Assembly (NCBI GenBank): GCA_023399375.1
Contig: JAEWPX010000110.1
Span: 76,127 to 140,126 of the forward strand
DNA length: 64,000 nucleotides
Reading direction: 5' to 3'
Origin: Pseudomonadota bacterium
GTDB lineage: Bacteria > Desulfobacterota > Desulfovibrionia > Desulfovibrionales > Desulfovibrionaceae
The notes beneath the pieces were generated by a model that ran no database searches, was not told the DNA's origin, and was given only the letters and a program-made list of their open reading frames with translations. The position numbers were made by a program, and so were the translations under genes. This document shows positions 1-8,238 of this stretch, in pieces (position 1 is the stretch's first letter; each line of letters opens with the position of its first letter).

Positions 1-512
1 CGGAGGGGCGCGTGATCGTCGTCAACGCCGACGGCGGCCGGGCCAAGGGGCGGATGCTCCTGCGCCACTATGCCGCGCTTTCGGGCCTCGAATACGCCGA
101 GGCCGACGGCCCCGGGGATTTCCGCCGGATTCTTGACGAAGCCGCCTCCGGATGCGCGGTGTTCGTGGACACGCCGAGCCTTCGCGGCGAAGGGGCCATG
201 GAGGCCTGGTGCGCGTCCATGGGCCTGGCCGACGGTCCCGGCCTTCGCGCCCACCTCGTGCTCTCGCCCCTTTTCGCGCCCGCGCAGATGGAGCACTACC
301 TGCGCGTGTACCGCTGCCCCGCACTTTCCAGTCTGATCTGGACGAAGCTCGACGAAGCCTGTAATTACGGAAGCCTTGTCACCATGGCGCACGCCTCGTC
401 CCTGCCCGTTGCGGCCCTGGCCCACGGGCCGGAGCTGACCCAGGGCATGACGCCGGCCTCGGGCAAGGCTGTTTGGAAACTGCTCTTCAAACACCAGTTG
501 CCCGGCGAATAG
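1..512 (+). CDS. flhF: Flagellar biosynthesis GTPase FlhF, C-terminal part (5' end outside window)
   Basis: Reading frame is open from the first complete codon at position 3, so the gene starts upstream and only the C-terminal ~169 residues are present. FlhF is an SRP-family GTPase that sets flagellar position and number at the pole. Seen: a G3-like VDTPS element where FlhF/Ffh usually have DTAG, then IWTKLDE (the TKLD guanine-specificity motif), then the usual C-terminal pattern with a GPELTQGM segment. The next gene, flhG, is its known partner, 31 nt downstream. The GTG at 12 is an internal valine, not a start. The unusual Ser after DTP may reflect lineage variation. Identity is secure from motif plus context; the N-terminal B and P-loop regions cannot be checked. 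Confidence 0.88.
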   Translation, partial: EGRVIVVNADGGRAKGRMLLRHYAALSGLEYAEADGPGDFRRILDEAASGCAVFVDTPSLRGEGAMEAWCASMGLADGPGLRAHLVLSPLFAPAQMEHYLRVYRCPALSSLIWTKLDEACNYGSLVTMAHASSLPVAALAHGPELTQGMTPASGKAVWKLLFKHQLPGE

Positions 513-543
513 CGCGCCCTGACGCCGGAGCCCAAGGACGACC

Positions 544-1410
544 ATGACAAGCCGTTTCGCCGATACGCCCGCAACCACCCGCCCCGTGACGGAAATTCCG
601 CAGGTGCTGTCCGTCACCTCGGGCAAGGGCGGCGTGGGCAAGACCAACCTCTCGGTCAACCTCGCCTATTGCCTGTCCCGGTTGGGGCGCAAGGTGGTGC
701 TGCTCGACGCCGATCTCGGGCTTGCCAACGTGGATATCCTGCTCGGGCTCACCCCCACGACGAACCTGTTCCACCTGTTCCACGAGGGCGTGGACCTCAA
801 GCAGGTGCTCATGGAAACACCGTACGGCTTTTCCATCCTGCCGGCCTCCTCCGGGGTCAGCGACATGCTGGCGCTTTCCACGGGCCAGAAGCTCGACCTG
901 CTCGAGGCCATGGACTATCTGGAAGGCCGCATCAATTATTTGATTGTGGACACCGGGGCCGGAATCAACGACAATGTGATTTATTTCAACTTGGCGGCGC
1001 GGGAACGGCTGCTCGTGCTCACCACCGAGCCCACCTCCCTGACCGACGCCTATGCGCTGATCAAGGTCATGCACATGCAGCACGACGTGCACCGCTTCCG
1101 GGTGGTGGTCAACATGGCGCCGAGCCTCAAGGCGGCCAAGGCGGTCTACGAGAAGCTCGCCACGGCCTGCGACCACTTCCTGTCGGGCATCTCGCTCGAC
1201 TTCACGGGCGTCGTGCCGGCCGATCCTGCGGTGAAAAACGCGGTCATCCGCCAAAAACCCTTCTGCTTCCTTTCACCAGAGGCTCCGGCCAGCAAGAAGC
1301 TCATGGAGCTGGCCCAAACGATCGACTCCTGGGACGTGGACGCCAAGCTCGATGGAAACATCAAATTCTTCTGGAAAAAGCTCCTCTTCCAGGAACAGCC
1401 CCTGGCTTAG
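544..1410 (+). CDS. flhG: MinD-like ATPase FlhG (YlxH/FleN), flagellar number regulator
   Basis: 288 residues, the usual size of FlhG. The deviant Walker A of the MinD/ParA superfamily, GKGGVGKT, is at residues 27-34. The MinD-type segments DADLGLANVDILLG and VDTGAG follow. In the family, FlhG antagonises FlhF and restrains flagellar number. The start is the ATG at 544. The downstream fliA gene begins inside the flhG coding region (about 59 nt overlap), pointing to translational coupling. Family assignment is certain from motifs and from flanking flhF and fliA; the role is inferred from homologues. Confidence 0.93.
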   Translation: MTSRFADTPATTRPVTEIPQVLSVTSGKGGVGKTNLSVNLAYCLSRLGRKVVLLDADLGLANVDILLGLTPTTNLFHLFHEGVDLKQVLMETPYGFSILPASSGVSDMLALSTGQKLDLLEAMDYLEGRINYLIVDTGAGINDNVIYFNLAARERLLVLTTEPTSLTDAYALIKVMHMQHDVHRFRVVVNMAPSLKAAKAVYEKLATACDHFLSGISLDFTGVVPADPAVKNAVIRQKPFCFLSPEAPASKKLMELAQTIDSWDVDAKLDGNIKFFWKKLLFQEQPLA

Positions 1411-2146
1411 GCTCGAGTCCGGCGCCTCGCGATGGGAGGAGTTCGACGCGCGCGATCGGCAGGAGATCGTGCGCCATTACTCGCCCAAGATCAAAATCGT
1501 GGCCAGCCGGCTCAAGGCCAAGCTGCCGCAGTCCGTGGAGCTCGGCGAGCTCCTGAGCGCCGGGGCCATGGGCCTGCTCGAGGCGCTTGGGCGGTTCCGT
1601 CCCGAGCTCGGCATCAAGTTCGAGACCTACGCCGAGTCGCGCATCAAGGGCGCCATGCTCGACGACTTGCGCCGCATGGACTGGTTCTCCCGCGGCCAGC
1701 GCCACCGGGTGCGCACACTCGAGGAGGCCTCCCGCCGCATCGAGGGCGACTCGGGCAAGCCCGCCACCCTGGAGCAGCTGGCCGAGGCCACGGGGCTCAC
1801 CGAACGCGAAGTGTCCCAGGGCCTGGAGGCGCTCCAGAACCAGCTGTGCCTGAGCCTCGACGCCATCACCGAAAACATTTCCTCCTATCAGAAAAACCAG
1901 CTCGAAAACGAACCCTACAAATCGGCCGAATTCAAGGAGCTGGTCGACAAGCTCGCCTCGCTCATCGACGATTTGACTCCCCGGGAAAAGCTGGTATTGT
2001 CGCTCTATTACGGTGAGGAATTGAACATGCGGGAAACCTCCGAGGTCATGGGCATCACCGAGGGACGCGTATCACAGCTGCATTCCCAGGCATTGTCCCG
2101 GCTGCGGCAGAAATTCAAAGCCCAGTTCAATATCGAACAGCACTGA
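1352..2146 (+). CDS. fliA: Flagellar sigma factor FliA (sigma-28), FliA/WhiG family
   Basis: 264 residues, matching sigma-28 size. Directs RNA polymerase to late flagellar and chemotaxis promoters. Visible: region 2 (LLSAGAMGLLEALGRF, then FETYAESRIKGAMLDDLRRMDW, the highly conserved sigma-28 core), region 3 helices and a region 4 HTH (LTPREKLVLSLYY ... MGITEGRVSQLHSQALSRLR). The only plausible in-frame start before region 2 is the ATG at 1352, which lies inside flhG. No other ATG or GTG codon occurs until within region 1/2. The Ser/Asn-rich first 20 residues are therefore probably translated but not conserved. Last gene before a short gap to cheY. Confidence 0.93.
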   Translation: METSNSSGKSSSSRNSPWLRLESGASRWEEFDARDRQEIVRHYSPKIKIVASRLKAKLPQSVELGELLSAGAMGLLEALGRFRPELGIKFETYAESRIKGAMLDDLRRMDWFSRGQRHRVRTLEEASRRIEGDSGKPATLEQLAEATGLTEREVSQGLEALQNQLCLSLDAITENISSYQKNQLENEPYKSAEFKELVDKLASLIDDLTPREKLVLSLYYGEELNMRETSEVMGITEGRVSQLHSQALSRLRQKFKAQFNIEQH

Positions 2147-2230
2147 TGCGCGCCGGCTGCCGGGGACGCCAGGACGCACGGCCCCAGGCACGAAGGCCGT
2201 CGCGCACATCGGAACAACAGGAGAAGAGCC

Positions 2231-2614
2231 ATGGCCGCCAACAAGGAAATGCGCATCCTGGTCGTCGACGATTTTTCCACCATGCGCAGAATCATAAAAA
2301 ATATCCTCAGGCAACTGGGATTTAACAACATCATCGAAGCCGACGACGGCAGCACAGCCTGGGAAACGCTTAACAAAGACAAGATCGACTTCATCATTTC
2401 CGACTGGAACATGCCCAACATGCCCGGCATCGAACTGCTGCGCAAGGTGCGTTCCAGCGAGGAGTTCGCCGCGCTCCCCTTCCTCATGGTCACGGCGGAA
2501 GCACAACAGGAGAACATCATCGAAGCCGTCCAGGCCAAGGTGTCCAACTACATCGTCAAGCCGTTCACGGCCGAGACGTTGGGCCAGAAGATCGACAAGA
2601 TTTTCGACAAATAA
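2231..2614 (+). CDS. cheY: Chemotaxis response regulator CheY
   Basis: 127 residues, a stand-alone receiver domain. The acidic pocket [10 protein letters not shown] near residues 12-20, the phospho-acceptor in [12 protein letters not shown], the conserved Thr in LMVTAEA and the Lys in IVKPFTAE are all intact. The DWNMPNMPG signature is characteristic of chemotaxis CheY that binds the flagellar switch protein FliM. An AGGAG-like Shine-Dalgarno (acaggagaag) precedes the ATG. Location between fliA and fliL supports a flagellar rather than a generic regulator role. Confidence 0.95.
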   Translation: MAANKEMRILVVDDFSTMRRIIKNILRQLGFNNIIEADDGSTAWETLNKDKIDFIISDWNMPNMPGIELLRKVRSSEEFAALPFLMVTAEAQQENIIEAVQAKVSNYIVKPFTAETLGQKIDKIFDK

Positions 2615-2645
2615 CCGGACGCCCGGGGCCGCCCCCGGCGTCCGG
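2615..2645 (+). terminator. GC-rich hairpin after cheY
   Basis: ccggacgcc (2615-2623) and ggcgtccgg (2637-2645) pair perfectly, with a further GGGG/CCCC inside. The nearest T run (TTTTTT, about 2660) is some 13-15 nt away, so this may be a weak terminator or an RNA 3'-end stabiliser that lowers readthrough into fliL. Confidence 0.45.
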
Positions 2646-2744
2646 CGTCGTTCCTCCGCTTTTTTCACGCAACCGTAACGCGTCGCCGCCTCCCTGCGGC
2701 GCGGCCGGGACGAGAGTTTTCCCGGCGTCCGTTACGAGGGTTTC

Positions 2745-3452
2745 ATGGTCGCCGACGACAGTCTCGATTCCCAGGTCAAGGCCAAGCTTGACGACAGCGA
2801 GCTGTCCGACGACCTGCCCAAGGCCCTGCAAAAGGTCGATCTCGACCTCGACGACGCACCCTTCCTCGAAGACGAAGCCGAAGAGGAAACCCCGCCGCCC
2901 GCCGAAGAAACCTCCGCCAGCCCCTTCGACGAACCCGAAGCTCCGGCCAAGCCCTCCCGCAAGAAACTGTTCCTCCTCATCGGCGCAGTGGCGTTTATCC
3001 TCGTCGCCGGCGTCGCCGCCTATTTCCTGTTCCTGAAAAAACCCGCGCCGCCCCCGCCGCCGCCGGAACCGCCCGCGCCGGCCGAAGAAGCGCCGCCGTC
3101 GCCCGTCGCCCCGACCCCGCCGCCGCCGGAACCGCCCGCGCCCAAACGGGAAATCGTCATGCCCATGGAGCCGTTCCTCGTGGAGTTGACCGACGCGGGC
3201 GGCCGCACCCGCTTCCTGACCATCCGCTTCACGGCCGTGACCCAGGAGCCGAGCGTAGAGCTCGAATTCAAGCGCAACCGCATTGTCGTGCGCGACGCCG
3301 TGTATTATTATCTAAAGAATAAGAATCTGGCCTTTCTGACCGATAAGAACAACGCCGAGGCGCTGAAAAAAGACGTCCTGTCCGTCATCAACCAGTTTGT
3401 CGGGGCCCAACCGTTGGATAACCTGCTTATCGAGGATTTCCTGGTGAAGTAG
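2745..3452 (+). CDS. fliL: Flagellar basal body-associated protein FliL
   Basis: 235 residues. FliL is an inner-membrane protein around the stator/rotor that supports torque. Layout: acidic cytoplasmic N-terminus (1-70) rich in Asp/Glu, basic anchor SRKK, one transmembrane segment (about 75-97), a Pro-rich linker (about 100-135), then the periplasmic FliL domain with the typical VELTD ... FLTIRFTA ... RDAVYYYL pattern and C-terminal VINQFV ... IEDFLVK. The long acidic N-terminal extension and the polyproline linker make it longer than the roughly 160-residue enterobacterial protein. The next ORF begins at the base after the stop codon. Confidence 0.92.
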   Translation: MVADDSLDSQVKAKLDDSELSDDLPKALQKVDLDLDDAPFLEDEAEEETPPPAEETSASPFDEPEAPAKPSRKKLFLLIGAVAFILVAGVAAYFLFLKKPAPPPPPPEPPAPAEEAPPSPVAPTPPPPEPPAPKREIVMPMEPFLVELTDAGGRTRFLTIRFTAVTQEPSVELEFKRNRIVVRDAVYYYLKNKNLAFLTDKNNAEALKKDVLSVINQFVGAQPLDNLLIEDFLVK

Positions 3453-3767
3453 ATGTCCATCGATTTGACCACCATCTTCCAGACGATGCCCTACGTGCAA
3501 AACGTGGCGCACGCCGAGCTCGTGCAGCCCGAGGCCGCCCTGGCCGCCTCCCAGGAGATGGCCCGCCAGGCCCTTGCCGACCAGGCCAAGCAGCCCCAAC
3601 GCATCGAGCAACAGGACGCCATGGAGTCCGTCGGCGACCAGCGGGAACGCCGGTCCCCGGGGCAGCAGCGGCAGCAGCGCCGCCGCCACGCGGCCCCCGA
3701 GCCAGAGGAAACGCAGGCCAGCAACCCTTCGCCCTTTGCCGGACACATCATCGACCGCAAGATTTGA
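3453..3767 (+). CDS. Small hydrophilic protein of the flagellar operon, unknown function
   Basis: 104 residues; the ATG directly abuts the fliL stop codon, so it is almost certainly co-translated with fliL. No signal peptide, no membrane segment. The first ~45 residues are Ala/Gln rich and predicted helical; the middle is a basic, Gln/Arg-rich tract; the end is NPSPFAGHIIDRKI. I do not recognise a family. Its position suggests a flagellar or motility accessory role, which is inference only. Confidence 0.7.
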   Translation: MSIDLTTIFQTMPYVQNVAHAELVQPEAALAASQEMARQALADQAKQPQRIEQQDAMESVGDQRERRSPGQQRQQRRRHAAPEPEETQASNPSPFAGHIIDRKI

Positions 3768-3799
3768 AGCGAGGCCAGCGGGGAAATGGGGTGAGTGAA

Positions 3800-3837
3800 G
3801 CCTCCGACGGCCAGAGGGCTGCGCCCTCTGGACTCCC
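3800..3837 (+). repeat. REP-like palindromic repeat, copy 1
   Basis: Perfect 8-bp stem ccagaggg (3811-3818) / ccctctgg (3824-3831) with the 5-nt loop ctgcg. It is preceded by gcctccgacgg and followed by actccc. The same head-stem-tail layout occurs at 46363-46400, with compensatory changes in the stem. Intergenic here, between the fliL-linked ORF and the coiled-coil membrane protein. Confidence 0.7.
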
Positions 3838-3959
3838 ATGCCATTGCGGCCCGGTGCTCTCCTGCTCCGACGCGGCAGAGTCGAGCTTCCGCAGCCTCAA
3901 CCGGTAGTTATGCCCCTTGCCTTGGCACGCCCGGGCGGCGTATGCTGCGGGCATCCAAC

Positions 3960-4379
3960 ATGAACGGCTATTCCCTTCTCGTCATCTTCCTCACCGTATG
4001 CGAGCTCGCGCTCCTGCTGCTCGTCGTGCTTTTCTTCTCGCGCCTGCGCCGCTCCGAGGACCTGCTCGCCAAGCTCCAGAAAAATCAGGACGCGCTGCTT
4101 AATAAGCTCGACTTCAACGCCAAGCTCGAACAAGAACTCGTGGGCAGCTTCACGCGTCGCCAGGCCGGACTGGCCGAACTCGACCAGAAGCTCGAACAGC
4201 GGCGGGACGAACTGGAAAAACTCGTCAAGAAAGCCCAGGAATTCAGCCGGTCCCCGGACTTTTTGCGCCAGATCATCGTCAACGGTTCCCGGCGCGGCCA
4301 AAGCCCCCTCGCCCTGGCCAAGGCCACGGGGCTGTCCCTGGACGAAGTGGAACTCATTCTCGCCCAGAACAAGGGCTGA
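3960..4379 (+). CDS. Membrane-anchored coiled-coil protein, unknown function
   Basis: 139 residues from the ATG at 3960 (MNGYSLL). An upstream in-frame extension to 3795 would run through the palindromic repeat and is unlikely. Residues 3-25 form one transmembrane helix. Residues about 30-95 are a charged coiled coil (KLEQELV ... LDQKLEQRRDELEKLVKKAQEF). The C-terminus (SPLALAKATGLSLDEVELILAQNKG) resembles a short helix-turn-helix-like motif seen in small anchored proteins near motility genes in Gram-positive and delta-proteobacterial genomes. Its place in the flagellar cluster suggests a linked role, but this is not shown by sequence. Confidence 0.75.
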   Translation: MNGYSLLVIFLTVCELALLLLVVLFFSRLRRSEDLLAKLQKNQDALLNKLDFNAKLEQELVGSFTRRQAGLAELDQKLEQRRDELEKLVKKAQEFSRSPDFLRQIIVNGSRRGQSPLALAKATGLSLDEVELILAQNKG

Positions 4380-4437
4380 AACCCGGACGGCACGGCATTT
4401 TCCCCGGGTACTCCCCGGAGCGTAGCGGACAGTCGGC

Positions 4438-5310
4438 ATGCGGATATCCGGTCAGGGAGGCGGCGGCGCGCAAACGCCCGGCGGCGGGGACCGTTCCGAT
4501 CCCGAGGCCTTCCGACGCGGCCGGCGTCCCGGCCAGATCGTGCGCGGCCGGCTGGTCGCGCCGGGGCCGGACGGGCTCTACTGGGTCGTCGTCGCCGGGC
4601 ACAAGCTGCTCGCGAGCCTCGACCACGAACCCGTCGCCGGCCGGGAGCTCGTCTTTCGCATCGAGCGCCTGGAGCCGGACCTCGTGCTCAAGGACATCAC
4701 GCCGCCGCCCACCTCCGGCACGGACCCGGCCCTGCTCCTGGCCGCCCTGACCGAGGCCCGCTCACGCTTTGAACGCCGCCTGGCCCGTTTTTCCCTGCCC
4801 GCGCCGCCGCCCCTGGACCTGACCGCCGCCCGCCGCGCCTTTGCCGCCTTCCTCGCCGCCGATCCCGCAGCCAGGGAGGATTTCGCGGCCGCGCGCCGGC
4901 TCATGGCGCAAACCCGGGCCTTCCTGCAGCGAAACGCGGGCACGGCGCATTACGTCCCCTGGATGTTCCCGGGACTGGCCCAATCCGAACTCCTGAGCGT
5001 GCGCCTGAGAAGGGAAGACGGTGGCCCGGGCTGGTCGCTGCGGGTCTGCGGCCGGCTGGAGGAGGCGGGGCTCGTGGCCGCGATCGTTTCCGTGCGGCCC
5101 GGGCAGGTGCTCTACCGGCTGCTGTGCGACAAGCGCGCACAGGCCGAGGCGCTACTTCCCAGACTCGGCGCTGTCCGCTTCGGCCGCGCGACGCTTGCCC
5201 CGACCTGCCAGGGCGTGGGGCCGTTGCCTGCGGAGTTCGCGTCTGGCTTCCTGGCCCGGCTGCTGGCCGCCACGGCCCGGCCCTTTACGGGGCTGCGGCT
5301 TCGGGTATAA
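4438..5310 (+). CDS. FliK-like (hook-length control related) hypothetical protein
   Basis: 290 residues, no signal peptide. Residues about 30-92 form a beta-rich module (GQIVRGRLVAPGPDGLYWV ... HKLLASL ... GRELVFRIERLEPDLVLKDI). This resembles the first domain of many delta-proteobacterial FliK-like proteins, where a ligand-like strand set is followed by G-x-x-L. The middle is Ala/Leu-rich and helical. The C-terminal third resembles the folded FliK C-domain, but I do not see a clear hallmark motif. Assignment rests on module resemblance and on lying at the end of the flagellar cluster. The stop TAA overlaps an ATG (5310) of the next reading frame. Confidence 0.55.
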   Translation: MRISGQGGGGAQTPGGGDRSDPEAFRRGRRPGQIVRGRLVAPGPDGLYWVVVAGHKLLASLDHEPVAGRELVFRIERLEPDLVLKDITPPPTSGTDPALLLAALTEARSRFERRLARFSLPAPPPLDLTAARRAFAAFLAADPAAREDFAAARRLMAQTRAFLQRNAGTAHYVPWMFPGLAQSELLSVRLRREDGGPGWSLRVCGRLEEAGLVAAIVSVRPGQVLYRLLCDKRAQAEALLPRLGAVRFGRATLAPTCQGVGPLPAEFASGFLARLLAATARPFTGLRLRV

Positions 5311-5363
5311 TGATTCGGATCGGCCTGTGCCGGACCAAGACCGACAGCTCTGGAGCATTCTCG

Positions 5364-6809
5364 ATGGCATACAAGGACTTGCAGGATTTTTTGAAGCTGC
5401 TGGAGAAGAAAGGGGAACTGAAACGCATTGCCGCGCCCCTTGCCCCCTACCTGGAGATCGCCGAAGTCACGGACCGGGTCTCCAAGGCCGTGGGTCCGGC
5501 GCTTCTCTTCGAAAAGCCCAAGGACGCACGCTTTCCCGTGCTCACCAACATGTACGGCTCCTACCCGCGCATGCACCTCGCGCTCGAGTGCGACGACCTC
5601 GACGCGCTCGGCCGACGCATCGACGCCGTGCTCGAGATGGAAAAGCCGGAAGGCCTCATCGACAAGCTCAAGCTGCTGCCCAAGCTCGCCAAGATGGCCG
5701 GCATCTTTCCCAAGACCGTCTCGACCGGCCGCTGCCAGGACGTGGTCTTGACCGGCGACGCCGTGGACCTCTCCATCCTGCCCGTGCTGACCACCTGGCC
5801 CGGCGACGCCGGGCCTTTCATCACCCTGCCCGTGGTCATCACCAAGGACCCGGTCACGGGCAAGCGCAACGTGGGCATGTACCGCATGCAGGTCTACGAC
5901 AAGAACACCACCGGAATGCACTGGCACCGCCACAAGGGCGGCGCGCACCACCACGCGCTGTCCAAAAAATCCGGCGAACGCCTGCCCGTGGCCGTGGCCC
6001 TGGGCCCGGACCCTGCCTGCACCTATGCCGCAACCGCGCCCCTGCCCGACGACATCGACGAATTCCTCTTCGCCGGCTTCCTGCGCCAGGCTCCGGTCGA
6101 GCTCGTGCGCTGCAAGACCGTGGACCTCGAGGTGCCGGCGTCCAGCCAGTTCGTGCTCGAAGGCTACGTGGAGCCCGGCGAACTGCGCTGGGAAGGCCCC
6201 TTCGGCGACCACACGGGCTACTATTCCCTGGCCGACGACTATCCGGTCTTCCACGTGACCGCGCTGACCCACCGCAGCGACGCCATCTACCCGGCCACCC
6301 TGGTCGGGCCGCCGCCCATGGAGGACAGCTACATCGGCAAGGCCACCGAGCGCCTGTTTCTGCCGCTGATCAAAAAGCAGCTGCCCGAAGTCGTGGACAT
6401 GAGCCTGCCCCTCGAAGGCGTCTTCCACAACTTCTGCTTCGTCTCCATCGACAAGCGCTATCCCGGGCACACGCGCAAGATCATGTACGCCATCTGGGGG
6501 CTTGGGCAGATGATGTTCACCAAGTTCATCGTGGTCGTGGACGCGAACGTCAACGTGCACAACACGGCCGAGGTGCTGTGGCGGCTCGGCAACAACGTCG
6601 ATCCCCGCCGCGACGTAGTCGTCGTGGACGGCCCCCTCGACGTGCTGGACCACGCCGCGCCCCTGCCCTGCTACGGCGGCAAGATGGGCATCGACGCCAC
6701 GAAGAAGGGCCCCGAGGACGGCCACATGCGCGACTGGCCCGATTCCCTGACCATGTCCGCGGACGTCAAGGCCCGCATCGACGCCCTGTGGGGCGAGCTG
6801 GGATTGTAA
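5364..6809 (+). CDS. ubiD: UbiD family prenylated-FMN-dependent decarboxylase
   Basis: 481 residues from the ATG at 5364, which has GGAG 8-9 nt upstream and gives the canonical start MAYKDLQDFLKLLEKKGELKRI-like; an ATG at 5310 would add 18 non-conserved residues. Family signatures: KNTTGMHWHRHKGG (residues about 185-200, cofactor/metal site), EGPFGDHTGYYS and the C-terminal GKMGIDATKKG. UbiD enzymes decarboxylate aromatic or unsaturated acids in ubiquinone or menaquinone (MqnL, futalosine) synthesis using prenyl-FMN made by UbiX. An anaerobe of this type makes menaquinone, so MqnL-like activity is the better guess; the exact substrate is not set by sequence. Confidence 0.88.
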   Translation: MAYKDLQDFLKLLEKKGELKRIAAPLAPYLEIAEVTDRVSKAVGPALLFEKPKDARFPVLTNMYGSYPRMHLALECDDLDALGRRIDAVLEMEKPEGLIDKLKLLPKLAKMAGIFPKTVSTGRCQDVVLTGDAVDLSILPVLTTWPGDAGPFITLPVVITKDPVTGKRNVGMYRMQVYDKNTTGMHWHRHKGGAHHHALSKKSGERLPVAVALGPDPACTYAATAPLPDDIDEFLFAGFLRQAPVELVRCKTVDLEVPASSQFVLEGYVEPGELRWEGPFGDHTGYYSLADDYPVFHVTALTHRSDAIYPATLVGPPPMEDSYIGKATERLFLPLIKKQLPEVVDMSLPLEGVFHNFCFVSIDKRYPGHTRKIMYAIWGLGQMMFTKFIVVVDANVNVHNTAEVLWRLGNNVDPRRDVVVVDGPLDVLDHAAPLPCYGGKMGIDATKKGPEDGHMRDWPDSLTMSADVKARIDALWGELGL

Positions 6810-6811
6810 CC

Positions 6812-7393
6812 ATGTCCACCGAACCCGTGCGCTGTCCCTGGTGCGGGAGCGATCCTTTGTACGTACGCTACCACGACGAGGAATGGGGCGCGCCGCTGCA
6901 CGACGACCGTGCGCTCTTCGAACTGCTCATCCTCGAAGGCGCGCAGGCGGGGCTGTCCTGGTACACGATCCTCAAGCGCCGCGAAGGCTATCGCGCGGCC
7001 TACGACGGCTTCGTCCCCGAGATCGTGGCCGGGTACGGCCCGGACAAGCTGGCCGCCCTGGCCGCGGACGCGCGCATCGTGCGAAACCGCGCCAAGATCG
7101 CGGCCTCGACGGCGAACGCCAAGGCATTCCTGGCCGTAAGGGAAACCTTCGGCTCCTTCGACGCCTACCTCTGGCGCTTCGTGGACGGCCAGCCCATTGT
7201 CGGCAACTACGCCGCCATGGACGAGGTGCCGCCGACCACGCCCCTGGCCGAGAAGCTCAGCCGCGACCTGAAATCGCACGGCTTCGGCTTCGTCGGCCCG
7301 ACCATCGTCTACGCCTTCATGCAGGCGGCTGGCCTCGTCAACGACCACTTGCAGGACTGCTTCCGCTTCCGGGAGCTCGCCGGAGGGCGGTAG
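6812..7393 (+). CDS. tag: DNA-3-methyladenine glycosylase I
   Basis: 193 residues. Removes 3-methyladenine from alkylated DNA. The zinc-snap ligands of Tag are visible: Cys in RCPWCG with His in YHDEEWG at the N-terminus, and His/Cys in NDHLQDCF near the C-terminus. The central LFELLILEGAQAGLSWYTILKRREGYRAA segment is the family signature, including the catalytic-pocket Glu. Starts 2 nt after the ubiD stop, and its stop overlaps the GTG of the next gene, so the three genes form one transcription unit. Confidence 0.95.
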   Translation: MSTEPVRCPWCGSDPLYVRYHDEEWGAPLHDDRALFELLILEGAQAGLSWYTILKRREGYRAAYDGFVPEIVAGYGPDKLAALAADARIVRNRAKIAASTANAKAFLAVRETFGSFDAYLWRFVDGQPIVGNYAAMDEVPPTTPLAEKLSRDLKSHGFGFVGPTIVYAFMQAAGLVNDHLQDCFRFRELAGGR

Positions 7394-7893
7394 TGTTCCG
7401 CGAGCCGCTCGCGCGCGGGCCGATCTACACCATCGGCCACGGCAGTCTCGAGCGCGTGGCGTTTTTGAGCCTGCTCGCCTGCCAGGGCGTCAACATGTTG
7501 GTGGACGTGCGCAGCCACCCCGTTTCGCGCTACCTGCCGCATTTTTCCAAGGACGCCCTGGAGGGAGCCTTGCATTCCTGGGGCGTGGGCTATCTCTTCC
7601 TCGGCCGGGAGCTGGGCGGGCTGACGCCGGGGCGCGGCATCGAGGACGCGGTGTCCTTCGCCCGGGGCGTGGACCGGATCATGGACGCTTGGCGGCAGGC
7701 CCGGCGGCTGGCGCTTTTTTGCGCCGAGGAAGACCCGCGCAACTGCCATCGGGCCAACCGCATCGCCCCGGCCCTGCTCGCCCGCGGCGCGAAAGTGGTC
7801 CACATCCGGGGCGACGGCCGTCTGGAGCCCCATACCGCGGCCTGGACCGACTTCGCCCAGGCCTGCCTGACCGGCGACAAGGAGCCGCATTGA
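7393..7893 (+). CDS. DUF488 family protein
   Basis: 166 residues from a GTG at 7393 whose G is the last base of the tag stop codon (1-nt overlap, coupled translation). DUF488 hallmarks: IYTIGHGS at the start, LVDVRSHPVSRYLPHFSKD, and a C-terminal CAEEDPRNCHR motif in which the Cys and His are conserved in the family. Function is unknown; the fold is nuclease/phosphatase-like, and family members often sit beside DNA-repair genes, as here with tag. Confidence 0.88.
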   Translation: MFREPLARGPIYTIGHGSLERVAFLSLLACQGVNMLVDVRSHPVSRYLPHFSKDALEGALHSWGVGYLFLGRELGGLTPGRGIEDAVSFARGVDRIMDAWRQARRLALFCAEEDPRNCHRANRIAPALLARGAKVVHIRGDGRLEPHTAAWTDFAQACLTGDKEPH

Positions 7894-7983
7894 CGCGGCG
7901 TGCTTCACGGGCACGACACGAACCGACAAGACCGCCGTACATGCGCCCAGGGCGCGCGGCGTGCGGAAAGGAGGACGGGAGGC

Positions 7984-8238
7984 ATGGGCCAGCCCGAGGA
8001 TACGGACGCGACGTGGGTGGAGGTTTCAAGCTTTTGCCGGCCCTGCCGGCCCGAACCGGCCTTCGAGGATCTCGTGGACGCCGACGTGGAACGCTGGCGC
8101 GGCATCGCCGTCGAGGCCGGCCTTGTCCCGGAAGACAACATCCGGGTGCGGCGCGGGGACGAGGAAGTGGCCGTGGAAGTGAGCCCCGCCCTCGACGCCT
8201 ACTTCACGCCCGTGCAGACGTTGTGGAAGGCCGAGTGA
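7984..8238 (+). CDS. Small conserved hypothetical protein
   Basis: 84 residues from the ATG at 7984, chosen because AAAGGAGG lies about 8 nt upstream; an ATG at 7900 would only add a low-complexity Arg-rich leader. Contains a CRPC pair (SFCRPCRPEPAF) near residue 14, then a mixed acidic region ending VSPALDAYFTPVQTLWKAE. No signal peptide or membrane segment. Convergent with the ywbE-like gene, whose stop codon lies directly against its own. Not a family I can name. Confidence 0.7.
   Translation: MGQPEDTDATWVEVSSFCRPCRPEPAFEDLVDADVERWRGIAVEAGLVPEDNIRVRRGDEEVAVEVSPALDAYFTPVQTLWKAE

Noticed and set aside
3920..3950. Sigma-54-like TTGGCACG upstream of the coiled-coil protein
   Set aside because: The -24 half is good but no TTGC element lies at the required 10-bp spacing.
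5124..5363. Longer UbiD N-terminus from 5124 or 5310
   Set aside because: Upstream residues overlap the FliK-like gene and lack similarity; the ATG at 5364 has a ribosome site and gives the canonical family start.
5112..6725. Long minus-strand ORF opposite ubiD (and similar long antisense frames at 9816-11081, 13697-15145, 26478-28560)
   Set aside because: These are His/Arg/Gly-rich frames forced by high GC content opposite clear conserved genes; no recognised domains or ribosome sites.
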